Source of the DNA: Piliocolobus tephrosceles
Taxonomy: Eukaryota > Chordata > Mammalia > Primates > Cercopithecidae
Direction: 5' to 3'
Length of the DNA: 64,000 bases
Assembly: GCF_002776525.5 (NCBI RefSeq)
Contig: NC_045439.1
Location: forward strand, 119,703,100 to 119,767,099
A model generated the notes under the pieces. The model made no database searches. It was not told where the DNA came from and was given only the letters and a program-made list of their open reading frames with translations. This document shows positions 1 through 11,610 of this stretch, one piece after another (positions within the stretch are counted from its first letter, which is position 1; every line of letters starts with the position of its first letter). A program made the translations under genes and the position numbers.

Positions 1-2264
1 CTGGGAATTTCTGAGCTCTCACTGTTGCTGAAAAAAAAAATCTATTTTGTGGTTTGTGCATGAATTAAAGAATTTCAGTCAAGACATTAAATTGGAGCTT
101 TTGCAAATAACAAAAAAGCCTAGTTAGTTAAAATGTAAAATCATCTTCCAGATTCACTGAGTGTGCAAGAATAAAATTTAATGGAATCGGCAAGCTTCTC
201 TCTGCTTGGTTTGTTTGCCCTCAAGTTTAAGTAATGATCAGACTCTTCAGATTGCACCTTGATCTCTCTGGCTTCTGGAAGTGAAGGAATTCTTTAATTT
301 ATTTTTGCTAAGTAGGAAGCATTGCTTTGTCCACAGTAAAAGTCAAGCAGAAATGTGTAATACGGAAGCTATACAGAAGGAAGAAAGATGAATTCAAAGA
401 GAAGCAAACCAACAGACTGAAAAATCCTGAATGCTGACACATATCAATGGTGAAAACATTGGTAGATTGCCAGAAAATATTTTTGCAGAAGATATTCAAA
501 TTTAGAAGAGCTAACTTTAGAACGAGGAAAGGCAGTTAACTAGAGAAAAAAAGCAAAAACAAAAGTGAATAAAAAAATGGAGTTAATTTTAAGAGGAGAC
601 ATTGATAGTCCTTTTGTTTTAATGACAAAAAATACCAAAAAAAGAGTTAAAATATTTTTATTTGCTGAAGAATTACTGAAAATGAAAATCCATTGTAACT
701 AAGCAACAACACTATGATTTCCCTGATTTAGTATGCTGTCATATAATCAACAAGAGAAAATAAGAATATTGTAAATAAAGTGAAATTTTACTGACCCTGG
801 CCAAACAGATCTGAAAACTATACGCCCCATCCTCCATTGATCCATTCTCCAAAGTTCCACTGATGGAGGAAAGACGCTAACAGTCTTAGCTGAAAACTGC
901 TTATCTTCACAATTCAGGATGGCAGGACAGCAGATCAATATGTCTAGATGTGTTCTTTAAGTATGCAATTAATTTTTTTGAGATATTTTTCATTAGTTGA
1001 GTTACAGAATAAATAGTTTGACAAGGAAGTTTGAATTAATTGTGAAACACCTGTAACAGAAGAGAGCACTAAAAAGCAATGGAGTAATCTAACAGGCCAA
1101 AAAAGAGAAGACAAATGAAGCTTCCTTGATGATCAAATAAAAAAAAACATTTGAATTCCTATATATTGAGTTATTGTGCTCACAGATAACATCATTTTAC
1201 TTTTTGCTTATCTGGATGACAATCTGTGCAGCAGAGGTACAATGGTATGTTATAAATATATCTTGTCAGTCTTTTAAATTTCCTTTTAAAAAAACATTAT
1301 TTTTATGAGCTATGGAAAGTTACTTTAATAACTAAACTACATAAAAGATAATAGATATATACCATATATTATAGATGCATTCAAAGTACAAGTAAAAGTT
1401 TGTATGATTAAATTAGTACATGAAATTAAATTCTACACCAGAGAAGATTAAAAAATGGTTAGCTTGAAAACCTGAATTGGCATGCATTTCTTCCTTTAGA
1501 CATTCAGCCTTCTTGTGACTTATTTCTAAATGTATTGAAGCTTTGCTTCAACAGAAAATATTTTGAATTTCTGATCTTTCTTCTTAGAGAATTCCTCTAT
1601 TCCCCAATGATCTCTAAGATTGCTTTATCATAGACATGGATTTCAATGCAATATTTAATAACTGTCATCATCTGCATAGGCAGATGTCAACTATCAGGAA
1701 AAAAAAATGGGATGACTAGAATTAACCATCCCTTCAACTTGTATCTTCTTTTATGATATTAAATTTCTATAAGATATTGATGACCTATGTATCAAATTTA
1801 TCTATGCTACATAAGAAAATCAGTTTGTTAGGCAAGCAGGCTCAAAATGGGTTAGTTTCTCTATAAGTTTTATTCTTGTCATAGTGTGGACAGTGTCATC
1901 TACTTAGAATACTATTATTTTAACATTTGTACCATTTTTAACATAGATGGAAAATGCGTGAAGAAAAGGAGCACAAGTTCCTAGACATAATAGAGCTTTT
2001 TCCTGTTATAAGTAATTAGAATGACTACATCATTTTAATGACTCAAAACTGTATAAAGAAATGCCAGAGACAGTAAGAATTAAAGACATATAAACACCTC
2101 AACGCTACCTTCATTTGTGAGCAGTTAGGGCTTGGCTCGATCATGACTTTATTGGTGAGGGGACTTCTCTTCAGGAATACTTTCTGGTCCATAATCATTC
2201 GAAACTTTGGATTTACATAGGAAAGCCTTTAAATATAAGGCTTTACCAGAGAAAAGGTATTCAT
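1..2264. other. AT-rich intergenic flank, no gene seen
   Basis: This stretch is upstream flank of NOVA1. It is AT-rich, with short A-runs and T-runs. I recognise no exon, RNA gene or clear transposon. The small open frames on the minus strand lack codon structure or similarity to known families and look random. Confidence 0.6.
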
Positions 2265-2440
2265 GTATATATCCTATATATAGATATATGTAGATAATGG
2301 GAGACATATCTTACATATATACACACATATATCTCCCATATGGATTCCTGGGCGTTGATATTTTGATTACATATATATTTATTTTTTTGATGTTATATAT
2401 ATACACACACATACATAAAATAAAAAGAAATATGTATATG
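2265..2440. repeat. TA/CA-rich low-complexity tract
   Basis: Dense runs of TATATA and ACACAC are broken by short unique words. An imperfect inverted repeat lies around 2298-2341, where ATGGGAGA pairs with TCTCCCAT and the adjoining AT-rich bases also pair. It is most simply a decayed microsatellite. Confidence 0.6.
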
Positions 2441-2617
2441 TAGTTGGCCTTCTGTAGCCATGGGTTCCACATCTGCAATTCAATCAACCATGGATGCAAA
2501 AATCTATGGCTACAGAGGGTTGACTGTAAGGCACTTGAGACTCATGAATTTTGGAATGTTTGAGGGTCTTAGAGCCAATCCCCCATGAATAGCCAGGGAC
2601 AAGTGATGACTGCATCA
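2441..2617. mobile_element. MER2/Tigger-like DNA transposon fragment
   Basis: Words such as GTTGGCCTTCTGTAGCCATG, CAATCAACCATGGATGCAAA and AGCCAATCCCCCATGAATA follow the order of the well-known pogo/Tigger-type non-autonomous elements, whose consensus has TATCCGTGGGTTCC and CCAATCCCCCGCGGATAC. The family assignment (MER2 or a relative) is from memory. The copy is diverged and has no coding capacity. Confidence 0.5.
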
Positions 2618-2699
2618 GCATTGTTAACTCAAAACCCCATGGGAAACAACTTTATCAAATAAATACAGCATGTATCAGATGTCTCCTTTGCATTTAGTA

Positions 2700-3545
2700 C
2701 TGTGTGATCCATTCCTTTCCAAAGTTATTAGATCAGCACCTTTCCCCCACCTCCTTCCTTAATATTTTCTTCCCATACACTTGTAATACAGTTAGAGTCT
2801 CTTGTCCCAATCTGCATTCCATCCTGGGATCCTCTAACCTCCTAGATGATTTTTTAAAATATTTGCATACATTAAGTTTCACTCTTGTACTGTTAAGTTC
2901 TGAGTACTATAAGTTTTTGGCAAATGCATAACGTTATGTACCCATAAGTACAGTATCACACAAGATGATTTCATCCCCTAAAAAAAGTACCCTATTTTTT
3001 TTTCACCTATTTGACCCTCCTTCCCTTTGACTGAACCCCAGGTAACCACCAAACCTTTTAATGTCTCTAAGGATTGCCCTTTTGCAGAATGTCATATAAT
3101 TGGAATCAAAGTATGTACATTTTCAGCCTGTCTTTTTACAATTAGCAAACTGCATTTCAAGATGTTCCACATCTTTTCACATCTTGAGAGCTCTTTTATT
3201 TTACTACTGAAGAATATTCCAATGTATTGATGTAACCCAATTTGTTCATCCATCCACCTATTGAAGTGTATCTTGGTTGCTTCCAGTTTTTGGTAATTAT
3301 GAATAGTTAGTTTAAAAATTCATATGAATGTGTGTATATAAATACACACATAGTTATGTGCATATAAGTATTCATATCATTTGGGTAAATACCCAGGAGT
3401 TCAATTACTGTGTGTAGTAAGACTATGTTTAACTTTGTTTAAAAAATTGAACATTTAAATTAAAATATATTAAATATTGAAAATATTTTTTAATACTACC
3501 AAAATGTCTTTCAAAGTGGCTAGGTTGTTTGGATTTCTCTTTTTT
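2700..3545 (-). mobile_element. Old L1M fragment, antisense (outer part, first half)
   Basis: Read on the minus strand this is L1 ORF2 C-terminal/3' sequence. On the + strand it gives the typical antisense words for the attempt to centre on a mean, for example ATATTCCAATGTATTGATGT, TTTGTTCATCCATCCACCTA and GGTAAATACCCAGGAG. Divergence is high, as in mammalian-wide L1M copies. It ends where a younger L1 begins, and the same old element seems to resume near 5030. Confidence 0.7.
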
Positions 3546-5030
3546 TAAAAAGTAATTTCAACTTTTATTTTAGATTCAGGAGGCACATGTGCAGGTTTGT
3601 TATATAGGTATACTGCATGACACTGAGGTTTGGGGTACGAATGATCTTATCACCCAGGTAGTAAGCTTAGTACACAATAGGTAGTTTTTCAACCCTTGCC
3701 TCCCTCCATTCCTCCTCCTTCTGGTAGTCCCCAGTGTCTATTGTTGCCAGCTTTATGTCCATTTGTACCCAGTGTTTGACTTCCACTTATAAACGAGAAC
3801 ATGTGGTATTTGTTTTTCTGGTCCTGCATTAATTTGCTTAGGATAACAGTCTCCAGCTGTATCCATGTTGTTGCAAAGGAAATGATTTCATTCCTTCTTC
3901 TGGCTGCATAATAGGCCATGGTATATATGGCCCACATTTTCTTTATCCAATCCACCACTGAATGGGCATCTAGGTTAATTCAATATCTTTGCTGTTGTAA
4001 ATAGTGCTTCAGTGAATATACAAGTGCATGTGCTTTTGGTAGAACAATTTACATTCCTTTGGGTGTATATGCAGTAATGCGATTGCTGGGTTGAATGTTA
4101 GCTCTGTTTTAAGTTCTTTGAGAAATCTTCAAACTGCTTTCTACAGCAGCTGAACCAGTTTGCATTCCCACCAACATTGGGTATGTAATGTTTTCTTTCC
4201 TCCATAGCCTTGCCAGCACCTGTTCTTGTTTTTGTTTGTTTGTTTTGCTTTGTTTTTTACTTTTTGAAAATGGCCATTGTGGCTGACGAGAGATAGTATC
4301 TCATTGTGGTTTTGACTTGCATTTCTCTGATGACTAGTGATGTTGAGCATTTTCATATGTTTGTTGGTCACTTGTATGTCTTGATGAGAAACGTCCGTCC
4401 TGTCCTTTGTTCACTTTTTAATGGGGTTGATTTTAGCCTGTTGAATTATTTAAAGTTCCTTATGGATTCTGGATATTAGACTTTTGTCAGATGCATAGTT
4501 CGGAATATTTTCTCTCATTCTGTAGGCTGCCTGGCTACTCTGCTGATAGTTTCTTCTGCTGTGTAGAAGCCCTTTAGTTTAACTAGGTCCCACTAGTTAA
4601 TTTTCACTTGCTGTTTTTGAGGACTTAGTCATGACTTCCTTGCCAAAGCTAATGTTTAGAATGGTATTTCATTAGTTTTCTTCTAGAATTCTTATAGTTT
4701 GAGATCTTATATTTAAATCACAAATTCATCTTGAGTTAATGTTTGTATACAGTAAAAGATAGAGGTCCAGTTTCATTCTTCTCCATGTGGCTAACCAGTT
4801 ATGCCACCAACATCTAGTAAATAGGGAGTCCTTTCTCCATGGCTTATCTTCGTCAACTTTGTCAAAGATCAGATAGTTGTAGGTATGCAACTTTATTTCT
4901 GGATTTTCCGTTCCATTCCTGAATGCTGTATTGGTCACTATAGCCTTATAGTATAGGTTGAAGTCAGGTTAACAATAAGAATTGTTGCTCTTCATTGTCA
5001 TCAGAATTGTATTGTCAGTTTGAGGGATTT
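3546..5030 (-). mobile_element. Younger L1 (L1PB/L1MA-type), antisense, inserted in L1M
   Basis: The + strand begins with the reverse complement of an L1 3' end (GGCACATGTGCAGGTTTGTT, then ATCACCCAGGTAGTAAG) and continues through antisense ORF2 sequence to about 5030. It is 5'-truncated and its frames are broken by stops; the open 89-codon minus frame at 3689-3958 is an ORF2 C-terminal remnant. It interrupts an older L1M copy. Confidence 0.75.
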
Positions 5031-5255
5031 TAGTCAGTCTAATAGTTATAAAGTGGTGTTGCATTGTTGTTTTAATTTGGAATTCCCTTGTAAGAAATAA
5101 TTATGCACATCTTTCATATGCTTGCCATGTGTCTATATTCTTTGGTGAGGTGTCTAGATATTTTGCTCACTTTTTTGATGGGTTATATGTGTTCTTACTG
5201 TTGAGCTTTAAGATTTTTTTATATTTTGGATACTAGTTCTTTAACTGACATGCAA
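5031..5255 (-). mobile_element. Old L1M fragment, antisense (second half)
   Basis: Antisense L1M sequence (GTGGTGTTGCATTGTTGTTT, CATATGCTTGCCATGTG, TTGGATACTAGTTCTTTAAC) that lines up with the part of ORF2 just beyond where the 2700-3545 copy stops. It is most simply the other half of the same element. Confidence 0.6.
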
Positions 5256-5461
5256 GACAAAAGAAGCCACAACATAAAGTTCACAGAGATAAGATTCACA
5301 AGGCAAAGAAGATCAGAAAATGGATCTGGCTAGGATATAGGGCTAGCAAACAGGGTTCCAAGGGAGAGAATGACAATAATAGAGATTTTTTTCATGTCAC
5401 TATGTATGACACTTGTTTAAAAATATAAAACTAAAAGGGACAAAGGTTAAATTTTAAGTTT
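5256..5461. other. Spacer without recognised feature
   Basis: A purine-rich stretch between two L1 insertions. I cannot assign it to a repeat family or a gene. Confidence 0.4.
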
Positions 5462-5473
5462 GAAAATCTTTCT

Positions 5474-5887
5474 CTTCAACCATGGATTGAGGAAAGAACA
5501 TGAAATACACACCAAGGAACATTACAAAGCCATAAAAAAAAGGAATTCATGTCCTTTGCAGCAACATGGATGTAACTGAAGGCCATTTTCCTAAGCAAAC
5601 GAATGCAGGAACAGAAGAACAAATACCACATGTTCTCACTTACAATGAAAGCTACGCATTGGGTACACATGGATATAAAGATGGCAACAGTAGCCACTGG
5701 GGACTACTAGAGGAGGTGGGAGGGATGGTGAGCAAGGGTTGAAAAACTTAGGGAATCTGTTTATTACTTGAGTGATAGCGCCATTCATATCCCAAACCTC
5801 AGCTTCACACAATATACCCATGTAACAAACCTGCACATGTACCTTCTGAATCTAAAACAAAAGTTAAAATTATTTTTAAAAAACAAA
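5474..5887 (+). mobile_element. 5'-truncated L1P 3' end with 12-bp target duplication
   Basis: About 414 bp of L1 3' sequence in sense orientation, including AGCCATAAAAAAAAGGAATT, CATGTTCTCACTTACAATG and the terminal CCATGTAACAAACCTGCACA followed by an A-rich tail. It is flanked by a perfect 12-bp direct repeat GAAAATCTTTCT at 5462-5473 and 5888-5899, the hallmark of L1 target-primed insertion. There is no coding potential. Confidence 0.85.
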
Positions 5888-5915
5888 GAAAATCTTTCTA
5901 ATCACTAATTCTACC

Positions 5916-6213
5916 TTTTTTGTTTTTTTGAGACAGAGTCTTGCTCTGTTGCCCAGGCTGGAGTGCAGTGGCCGGATCTCAGCTCACTGCAAGCTCCGCC
6001 TCCCGGGTTCACGCCATTCTCCTGCCTCAGCCTCCCGAGTAGCTGGGACTACAGGCGCCCGCCACCTCGCCCGGCTGGTTTTTTGTATTTATTTTAGTAG
6101 AGACGGGGTCTCATCCTGTTAGCCAGGATGGTCTCGATCTCCTGACCTCGTGATCCTCCCGTGTCGGCCTCCCAGAGTGCTGGGATTACAGGCTTGAGCC
6201 ACCGCACCCGGCC
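5916..6213 (-). mobile_element. AluY, antisense, Old World monkey type
   Basis: Full-length Alu read as a T-rich start followed by GAGACAGAGTCTTGCTCTGT and ending ACCGCACCCGGCC. The target duplication CTAATTCTACC flanks it (5905-5915; 6213-6223, overlapping the last Alu base). On the element strand it carries GATCCGGCCACTGC and CCGGGCGAGGTGG, variants I associate with Cercopithecidae AluY subfamilies. Divergence is low. Confidence 0.92.
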
Positions 6214-6223
6214 TAATTCTACC

Positions 6224-6864
6224 ATTTTGCTATTTTTGTCTAAATTCAGATTTGTCTAGGGGCTGTCATATAAGCACTAAAATGTATGCGGTACATGTAA
6301 ACTTAGAAACTGAATATGTAAACTTCATCTAAATCTATAAACCCTATTTCAAAATAAATTTACTTCATATGTAAACAAACAAGTTTTCAATCAAAGTTTA
6401 ATCAACGTATTATTAAATATTAATGTAAAACTGACATTCCCTCTAATTTATGTAACTGCTGATCAAGAAAACCTCTAATTTACTTGTGGTTTCAAACCTC
6501 ATTTGTCTTCTTCAAGTAACTGGAAAATATTCTGTAGACAAAAATTATAAAAGTCAACTTACGGAGTATAATTTATTTCAACTTAACTAAGGGCATTTTA
6601 AACCAATTAAGCCTAAAATTATGTAGGTTCTTTTTAAAATGTATGCTAACCTTTTTTAAAAAACTTTCAAATACACTTAAATACTCTGATCATATTATGT
6701 AGCCAAAAAATGCTAACTTTTAAAATATTTAAATATGTCTAATTATTTTTTGACATAAGTATGCCAAGTTTTATGTCTTAGATACAACTACCACTTGAGA
6801 TAAGGTAACCCCATAATTTACCATCCAAAGAAGCACAGTTTTGTGAATAAAAGAAAACAATAGT
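6224..6864. other. AT-rich intergenic, nothing recognised
   Basis: AT-rich unique-looking DNA between two Alu copies. No gene, RNA or recognisable transposon. Confidence 0.5.
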
Positions 6865-7160
6865 GGCCGGGTGCGGTGGCTCACACCTGCAATCTCAGCA
6901 CTTTGGGAGGCCGAGGTGGGTGGATCACGAGGTCAGGAGATCGAGACCATTCTGGCTAACACGGTGAAACCCTGTCTCTACTAAAAATAAAAAAATTAGC
7001 CGGGTGTGGTGGTGGGCGCCTGTAGTCCCAGCTACTTGGGAGGCTGAAGCGGGAGAATGATGTGAACCCGGGAGGCGGAAATTGCAGTGAGTCCAGATGG
7101 CACCACTGCACTCCAGCCTGGGTGACAGAATGAGACTCCATTTCAAAAAAATTTTAAAAA
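6865..7160 (+). mobile_element. AluY-like element, sense
   Basis: Starts GGCCGGGTGCGGTGGCTCAC and has both Alu arms, ending in a short A-rich tail. Imperfect flanking repeats (AAGAAAACAATAGT before, AAGAAGATAATAGT after) suggest the target duplication. Open frames inside it are the usual Alu-derived ones and are not genes. Confidence 0.9.
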
Positions 7161-8107
7161 AAGAAGATAATAGTAATAATAATGATAATAGAAATCATGA
7201 GATAATGGACATAAAGCAGTCTATCCTGGGCAAATCTGCACAAAGGGTTAAACCTAACCTTAATTCAAAAAAGTAAGAGACAAACATTACCACAAATATC
7301 CAAAAGGTTGTGAAATCCCCAGCACCACTGATACAAATATAATAATATTTCTATTATGTATAGTAGATTCTTAATAATTCATTTACCAATGTACAGATCT
7401 TCACTTATTTAAAAGTGACAACTTTATCTTACTCTGCTAATAAAGAGTCAGAAACTGAAAATAAGGCAGCCAACTTTTCTTATCTTACAGAACAATTTAG
7501 AAATATATTGAAAGTCTTTCAAAGGTTATTCTACTCCAAATTTATCCACCTAATAATTTCCCTGAAAAGCTACCATTAAAAATTAATTATTTAAGATCAC
7601 ATTTCTCAAAGTCTGCTCAAGGCATAACAGATTGTCAAATACTACTGGTTACAGCAGAATCTTAGGAAAATATCCTGTTTTGGAGCTAAGACCTTCTGAC
7701 ACAGACAAGCAAAATGTTTTTCTTTCTATGGAAAGTAAAAGAGATGAATATACCTTAACTCCTTGCTTATTGTTCATAAGAAAGGGCAAGACAAAGTACC
7801 TGATTTTAAAAATAGATATGTATCTGCAGGAAGAAAGGAGAAAGAGCAATGTCTAAAAGTTTTCTGCTTAAACCTCCTCTTTTTAGAAATCCTGACTTTG
7901 TTTTTTATATTTTTATAAAATTTGGGAGATAGTTTCCCAAACAGATGAAGATGCAAAAATATAAAGGAATGCTAAGTTTTACAATAAGTGCACAATAACT
8001 CGGGGATAGAAAGGTGGGGAATACATTACCAGATGACAGTAAAAAGAGAAAGTAACTGCAGGGGCAATTTACCAAAAACTTTTGCTTAGCAAGGAGATTG
8101 CTGGGGA
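7161..8107. other. AT-rich intergenic, nothing recognised
   Basis: An AAT-rich start (around 7165-7195) follows the Alu tail. The rest is AT-rich and I see no known element. Short overlapping open frames on both strands near 7632-7956 have no recognisable protein features. Confidence 0.45.
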
Positions 8108-8810
8108 GATGTTTTCGTTAACGACTGCTGCATAATACACCACCTCAAAACTTAGTGGCTCAAAACAATTATTTTCTTGTTGCTTGTGTTTCCGTGGTTT
8201 GACCGAGTTCAGATGGGTGGTTCTGATCTGTGTGATGTCAGCAAGGTGGGATACAATCACCTGGGGGTTTAGCAGGGCTCAAAGTTCAAGATGGCTCATT
8301 CACATGGCTTCCAGCTGGTGCTGTCTATTGACAAGGGACTCAGCTAGCTTCATGGACCAGAGTGTTCTCTATATGGCCTTTCCATACAGATTTGGCTTTT
8401 CCACAGCCTGGTTACCAGATTCTAAGGGGCAGGAAGTACAAGATACCTGTTGTAGGTTGGATTCTCAGGAATCTTCTGCAAAGTTTTATGTACAAGATGT
8501 TTATTAGGAATCACCACCCGAGGAAAAAAAGCAGAGCAGGATTAGGCAGAGAGAGAAGTCAAACTGTGATGTAGCTGTTTAACGTGCATGCTTGTCACAT
8601 ATCAGGAGAAAATGTTCAGACCTTTATATGCTCCCTTTTTCCTAAGAGTATGATCTCAGGTGAGCCAGGTCTCTGCAGCTGAGGTACATGTTAAAGGAGT
8701 TCACAACTGAAGGCTCTTTGCTGTCTTCCTTCCTCACTGCTGCACAGCAAGTTCTTTCCTAAGGAGGGGATCTGAGCGGCATATTTTGTATCTACCACAC
8801 TATCAATCCT
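8108..8810 (-). mobile_element. Ancient MaLR/LTR-like repeat, antisense
   Basis: The + strand begins with the motif GCTGCATAATACACCACCTC followed by AAACTTAGTGGCTCAAAAC, the reverse complement of the 3' end of MLT1-type and related LTRs. Diverged LTR-like sequence follows (TCACATGGCTTCCAGCTGGT) to about 8800, where TGTATCTACCACA could be the reverse complement of an LTR start. Family and right boundary are uncertain, and two elements may be joined here. Confidence 0.45.
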
Positions 8811-10015
8811 CTTAAATTCTGGGCCTGTGAGTTCCAAAGCAGCAATTTTACGAGTTTCATAGCCATATGACTGATCAGAGTTAGTGACAAGAGCAGTCTA
8901 TAGTCTAGGAAAGGGGAGATAAACTCCATCAATTGCTACTAGGACTAACACACATGTATAAGAAGGGGAAGACTTTGGAGAGGCATTCCGGATTCTGCCC
9001 TCTGGCAGTAACAATTCTCATACCAAGTACACTCAACATATTCTAAGATCCCCACACATTCCCATTCCATTATGATATCAGTTCATATCCAACACTCCTG
9101 CCATCTATTGACAGAGCTGGATGCATGATGCACGAGACGTTTCACATACCTCAGGAGCAATTGTGAACTAAAAAATGAAACAACACCAATAAAATCATTA
9201 TCTGACCTGTACAATATACAAGCCTGGAAAAGGGTCATGGCAGGCACAGTAGGAACCTCCAATCTCAAACAGTGAAACAGGAGTCCCACAGTAGTTATTA
9301 GTTCATAGTAATTCTGAGATCAAGCAGGACTTGTCACCATTTTCTTTGTTTCAAGGGACAGAAAATATTTCTTTATTAGGGTCAATTTCTGCTACATAAG
9401 AGTGGTTCCCCATAGCTCTGCCTTCTGAGTCATCCTTCTCTTTCCATAAGAAATGGAATGTATTTGTAGTTAAATCATGTTCTCATAGGAGATTAATAAC
9501 ACATGAGGTCTTATTTCAATTTGAACTACTTCTGTCGCTTTTAGTCCAAGTTGTTAAAATTTCTTTAAAAATTTTTAACCTCCTGTCTATACTGTTATTT
9601 TAAAACAGACTCTTCAGGACACACTCCTCTCTACCTTGGCCTTAGAATCAGGGTTCTATGGGGACAATACCTTTACATTCTTAAAAAACCCTTTTGTGAT
9701 TACGAGGCACTCCCTTAAGATTGTGAGAAACTCTATTGTCTAGGTGAGGGGTCAAAGAAGGCAAGTCCTTACGATTATTTAAAAGCCCTATTATGTATAT
9801 GACAGTCTAAGGGATAATCCCTTTGTCTTTCTGAGGACTGTACAAAGGGTCTTCCAATTATCTGATCTTCACTTTCACTCTGAGGCTGTTTTTCTGGTAC
9901 CACTCTGAATCTGATCTTTGTCTCCAGGTTTTTATTTATTCTGAAAATCTTTTGTGGGATGAAGGGGTTAGATAAAAGAATAATTTATGTTTCAACCTAC
10001 AAATCCTGGTTCAAA
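8811..10015. other. Intergenic, no gene; possible decayed LTR remnants
   Basis: Moderately complex sequence with no coding signal. Parts may be highly decayed LTR sequence continuing from the left, but I cannot assign them. Confidence 0.35.
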
Positions 10016-10019
10016 TGTG

Positions 10020-10260
10020 TTTCTTCTAGATGAGAGGTGGGTAGACTTCAGCCCACAGATAAAATGCAGACTGTCACCTGCTTTGGTCAACAAAGTTTTA
10101 TTGGAACACAGCCATACCCATTCATTTACACATTGTCTAGATTTATTTTATGCTATAACTACAGACTTGAGTAGTTGCTAGAGACACCATACAGCTTGAA
10201 AAGCCTAAAATATTTGCTATCTGGTCCAATACAGAAGACGTTTGCAGACCCATACTCTAG
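10020..10260 (-). mobile_element. hAT/Charlie-like MITE fragment, orientation uncertain
   Basis: Contains AAAGTTTTATTGGAACACAG and AAAATATTTGCTATCTGGTC in the order seen in a common mammalian repeat whose consensus ends TTTGCAGACCCCTG. I recall it as a hAT-Charlie-related element. It is diverged and non-coding. Confidence 0.5.
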
Positions 10261-10283
10261 ACACTAGTTGAAAACTGAACCAA

Positions 10284-10579
10284 GCCGGGCACGGTGGCTC
10301 AAGCCTGTAATCCCAGCACTTTGGGAGGCCGAGACGGGTGGATCACAAGGTCAGGAGATCAAGACCATCCTGGCTAACACGGTGAAACCCCGTCTCTACT
10401 AAAAAAAAATACAAAAAACTACCCGGGCGAGGTGGTGGGCGCCTGTAGTCCCAGCTACTTGGGAGGCTGAGGCAGGAGAATGGCGTTAACCCGAGAGGCG
10501 GAGCAGGCAGTGAGCTGAGATCCGGCCACTGCACTCCAGCCTGGGCGGCAGAGCAAGACTCCGTCTCAAAAAAAAAAAA
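10284..10579 (+). mobile_element. AluY, sense, Old World monkey type
   Basis: A nearly consensus Alu beginning GCCGGGCACGGTGGCTCAAG and ending in an A tail. The flanking duplication AAAACTGAAC occurs at 10271-10280 and 10580-10589. GGCGAGGTGG and GATCCGGCCACTGC are the variants I associate with Cercopithecidae AluY. This is one of the youngest insertions in the window. Confidence 0.93.
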
Positions 10580-10589
10580 AAAACTGAAC

Positions 10590-10945
10590 AGTTCCTTCTT
10601 TAGTTTATTTTACCCTATTAATGATCATAGATAACTAAAAGAAACCAGTTGGCACTTTCAACATTCTGTGTAGAAATCTCATTAGCCAAATACAGAGGTT
10701 CATTAGATATATTTTCTATCTTTTATATTGCTGCAAGTTAAAGCATTGTTAAACATTCTGCCACTCCATAATAGGGCAGAACAGAGTCTCACCTCTCCTT
10801 CAAGTTACAATAACAATTTCCTTGCTATCTTACAGCTGCTATTAACTGTTTCTTTGAGGCTCCTTTGGCTGATAGCCACTGACTGGTCCCAAAGTCAATG
10901 TCACATATTTTAGGTTTTTGTTACAGCAGTGCCCCACTTATAGTT
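10590..10945. other. Intergenic, nothing recognised
   Basis: AT-rich, no gene or recognisable repeat. Confidence 0.4.
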
Positions 10946-10949
10946 ATCA

Positions 10950-11120
10950 ATTTCTGTTATAGTTACCTATTGCTGCAAAAAAATCCCCAAACTTACTGGC
11001 TTAAAATAACAATTGGTTTATTGTCTATCATGACTTAAGGTTAACTTAGCTCAGATGGCATCTTTTACTCCACATGTCAGCTGGGGCTGCAATCATCTGG
11101 AGATTCAATTGACCTGAAAT
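10950..11120 (-). mobile_element. MLT1-like LTR fragment, antisense
   Basis: GTTACCTATTGCTGCAAAAA followed by CAAACTTACTGGCTTAAAAT is the reverse complement of the MLT1-family 3' end. Only the terminal part is present before a second copy of the same type begins at about 11130. Confidence 0.55.
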
Positions 11121-11129
11121 GCTTAATAT

Positions 11130-11610
11130 GTATGCTTTAGTTATTAATTGCTGTACAACATACTACTCCAGAACTTGGCAGCTTGAGAATACAAAAATTT
11201 ATTATCTCGCAGATTTTGTGGATCCAGAATCCAAGAGAAGCTTAACTGGGTGGTTCTGTCTCAGGGTCTCTCCTATGGTTGAGTCAAGTTATCAGCTAAA
11301 TTTGCAGTCATTTGAAGTAAGATAGACTCATTTCATGTATTTGTAGGTGGGCCTCAGTTCCTCATCAGATAGACCTCTCCATAGGCCACCTGAGCATTCT
11401 CAGAACGGAACAGCTGGCTTCTCCCAGAGGGAGTGATCTGAGAGAGGGCTACCAAGATGGAAACCACAGTGCATTTGATAATGTAATCTTGAAAGTGACA
11501 ATCATCACCTCTGTGGTATTCAAACAAACTAACACTGACACAATGTGGAAGAGAAATACACAGGGATGTGAATACCAGGAAGCAGCCTTTATTGGATGCC
11601 ATATTGGAAG
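11130..11610 (-). mobile_element. MLT1-like LTR, antisense
   Basis: Starts TTATTAATTGCTGTACAACA and continues with AACTGGGTGGTTCTGTCTCA, GTGGGCCTCAGTTCCTCATC and AGGGAGTGATCTGAGAGAG. These follow in order the reverse complement of a MaLR MLT1-class LTR. It is solitary, diverged and has no internal coding region. Confidence 0.65.

Noticed and set aside
8184..8507. 107-codon open frame
   Set aside because: Lies inside an ancient LTR-like repeat and has no recognisable protein features.
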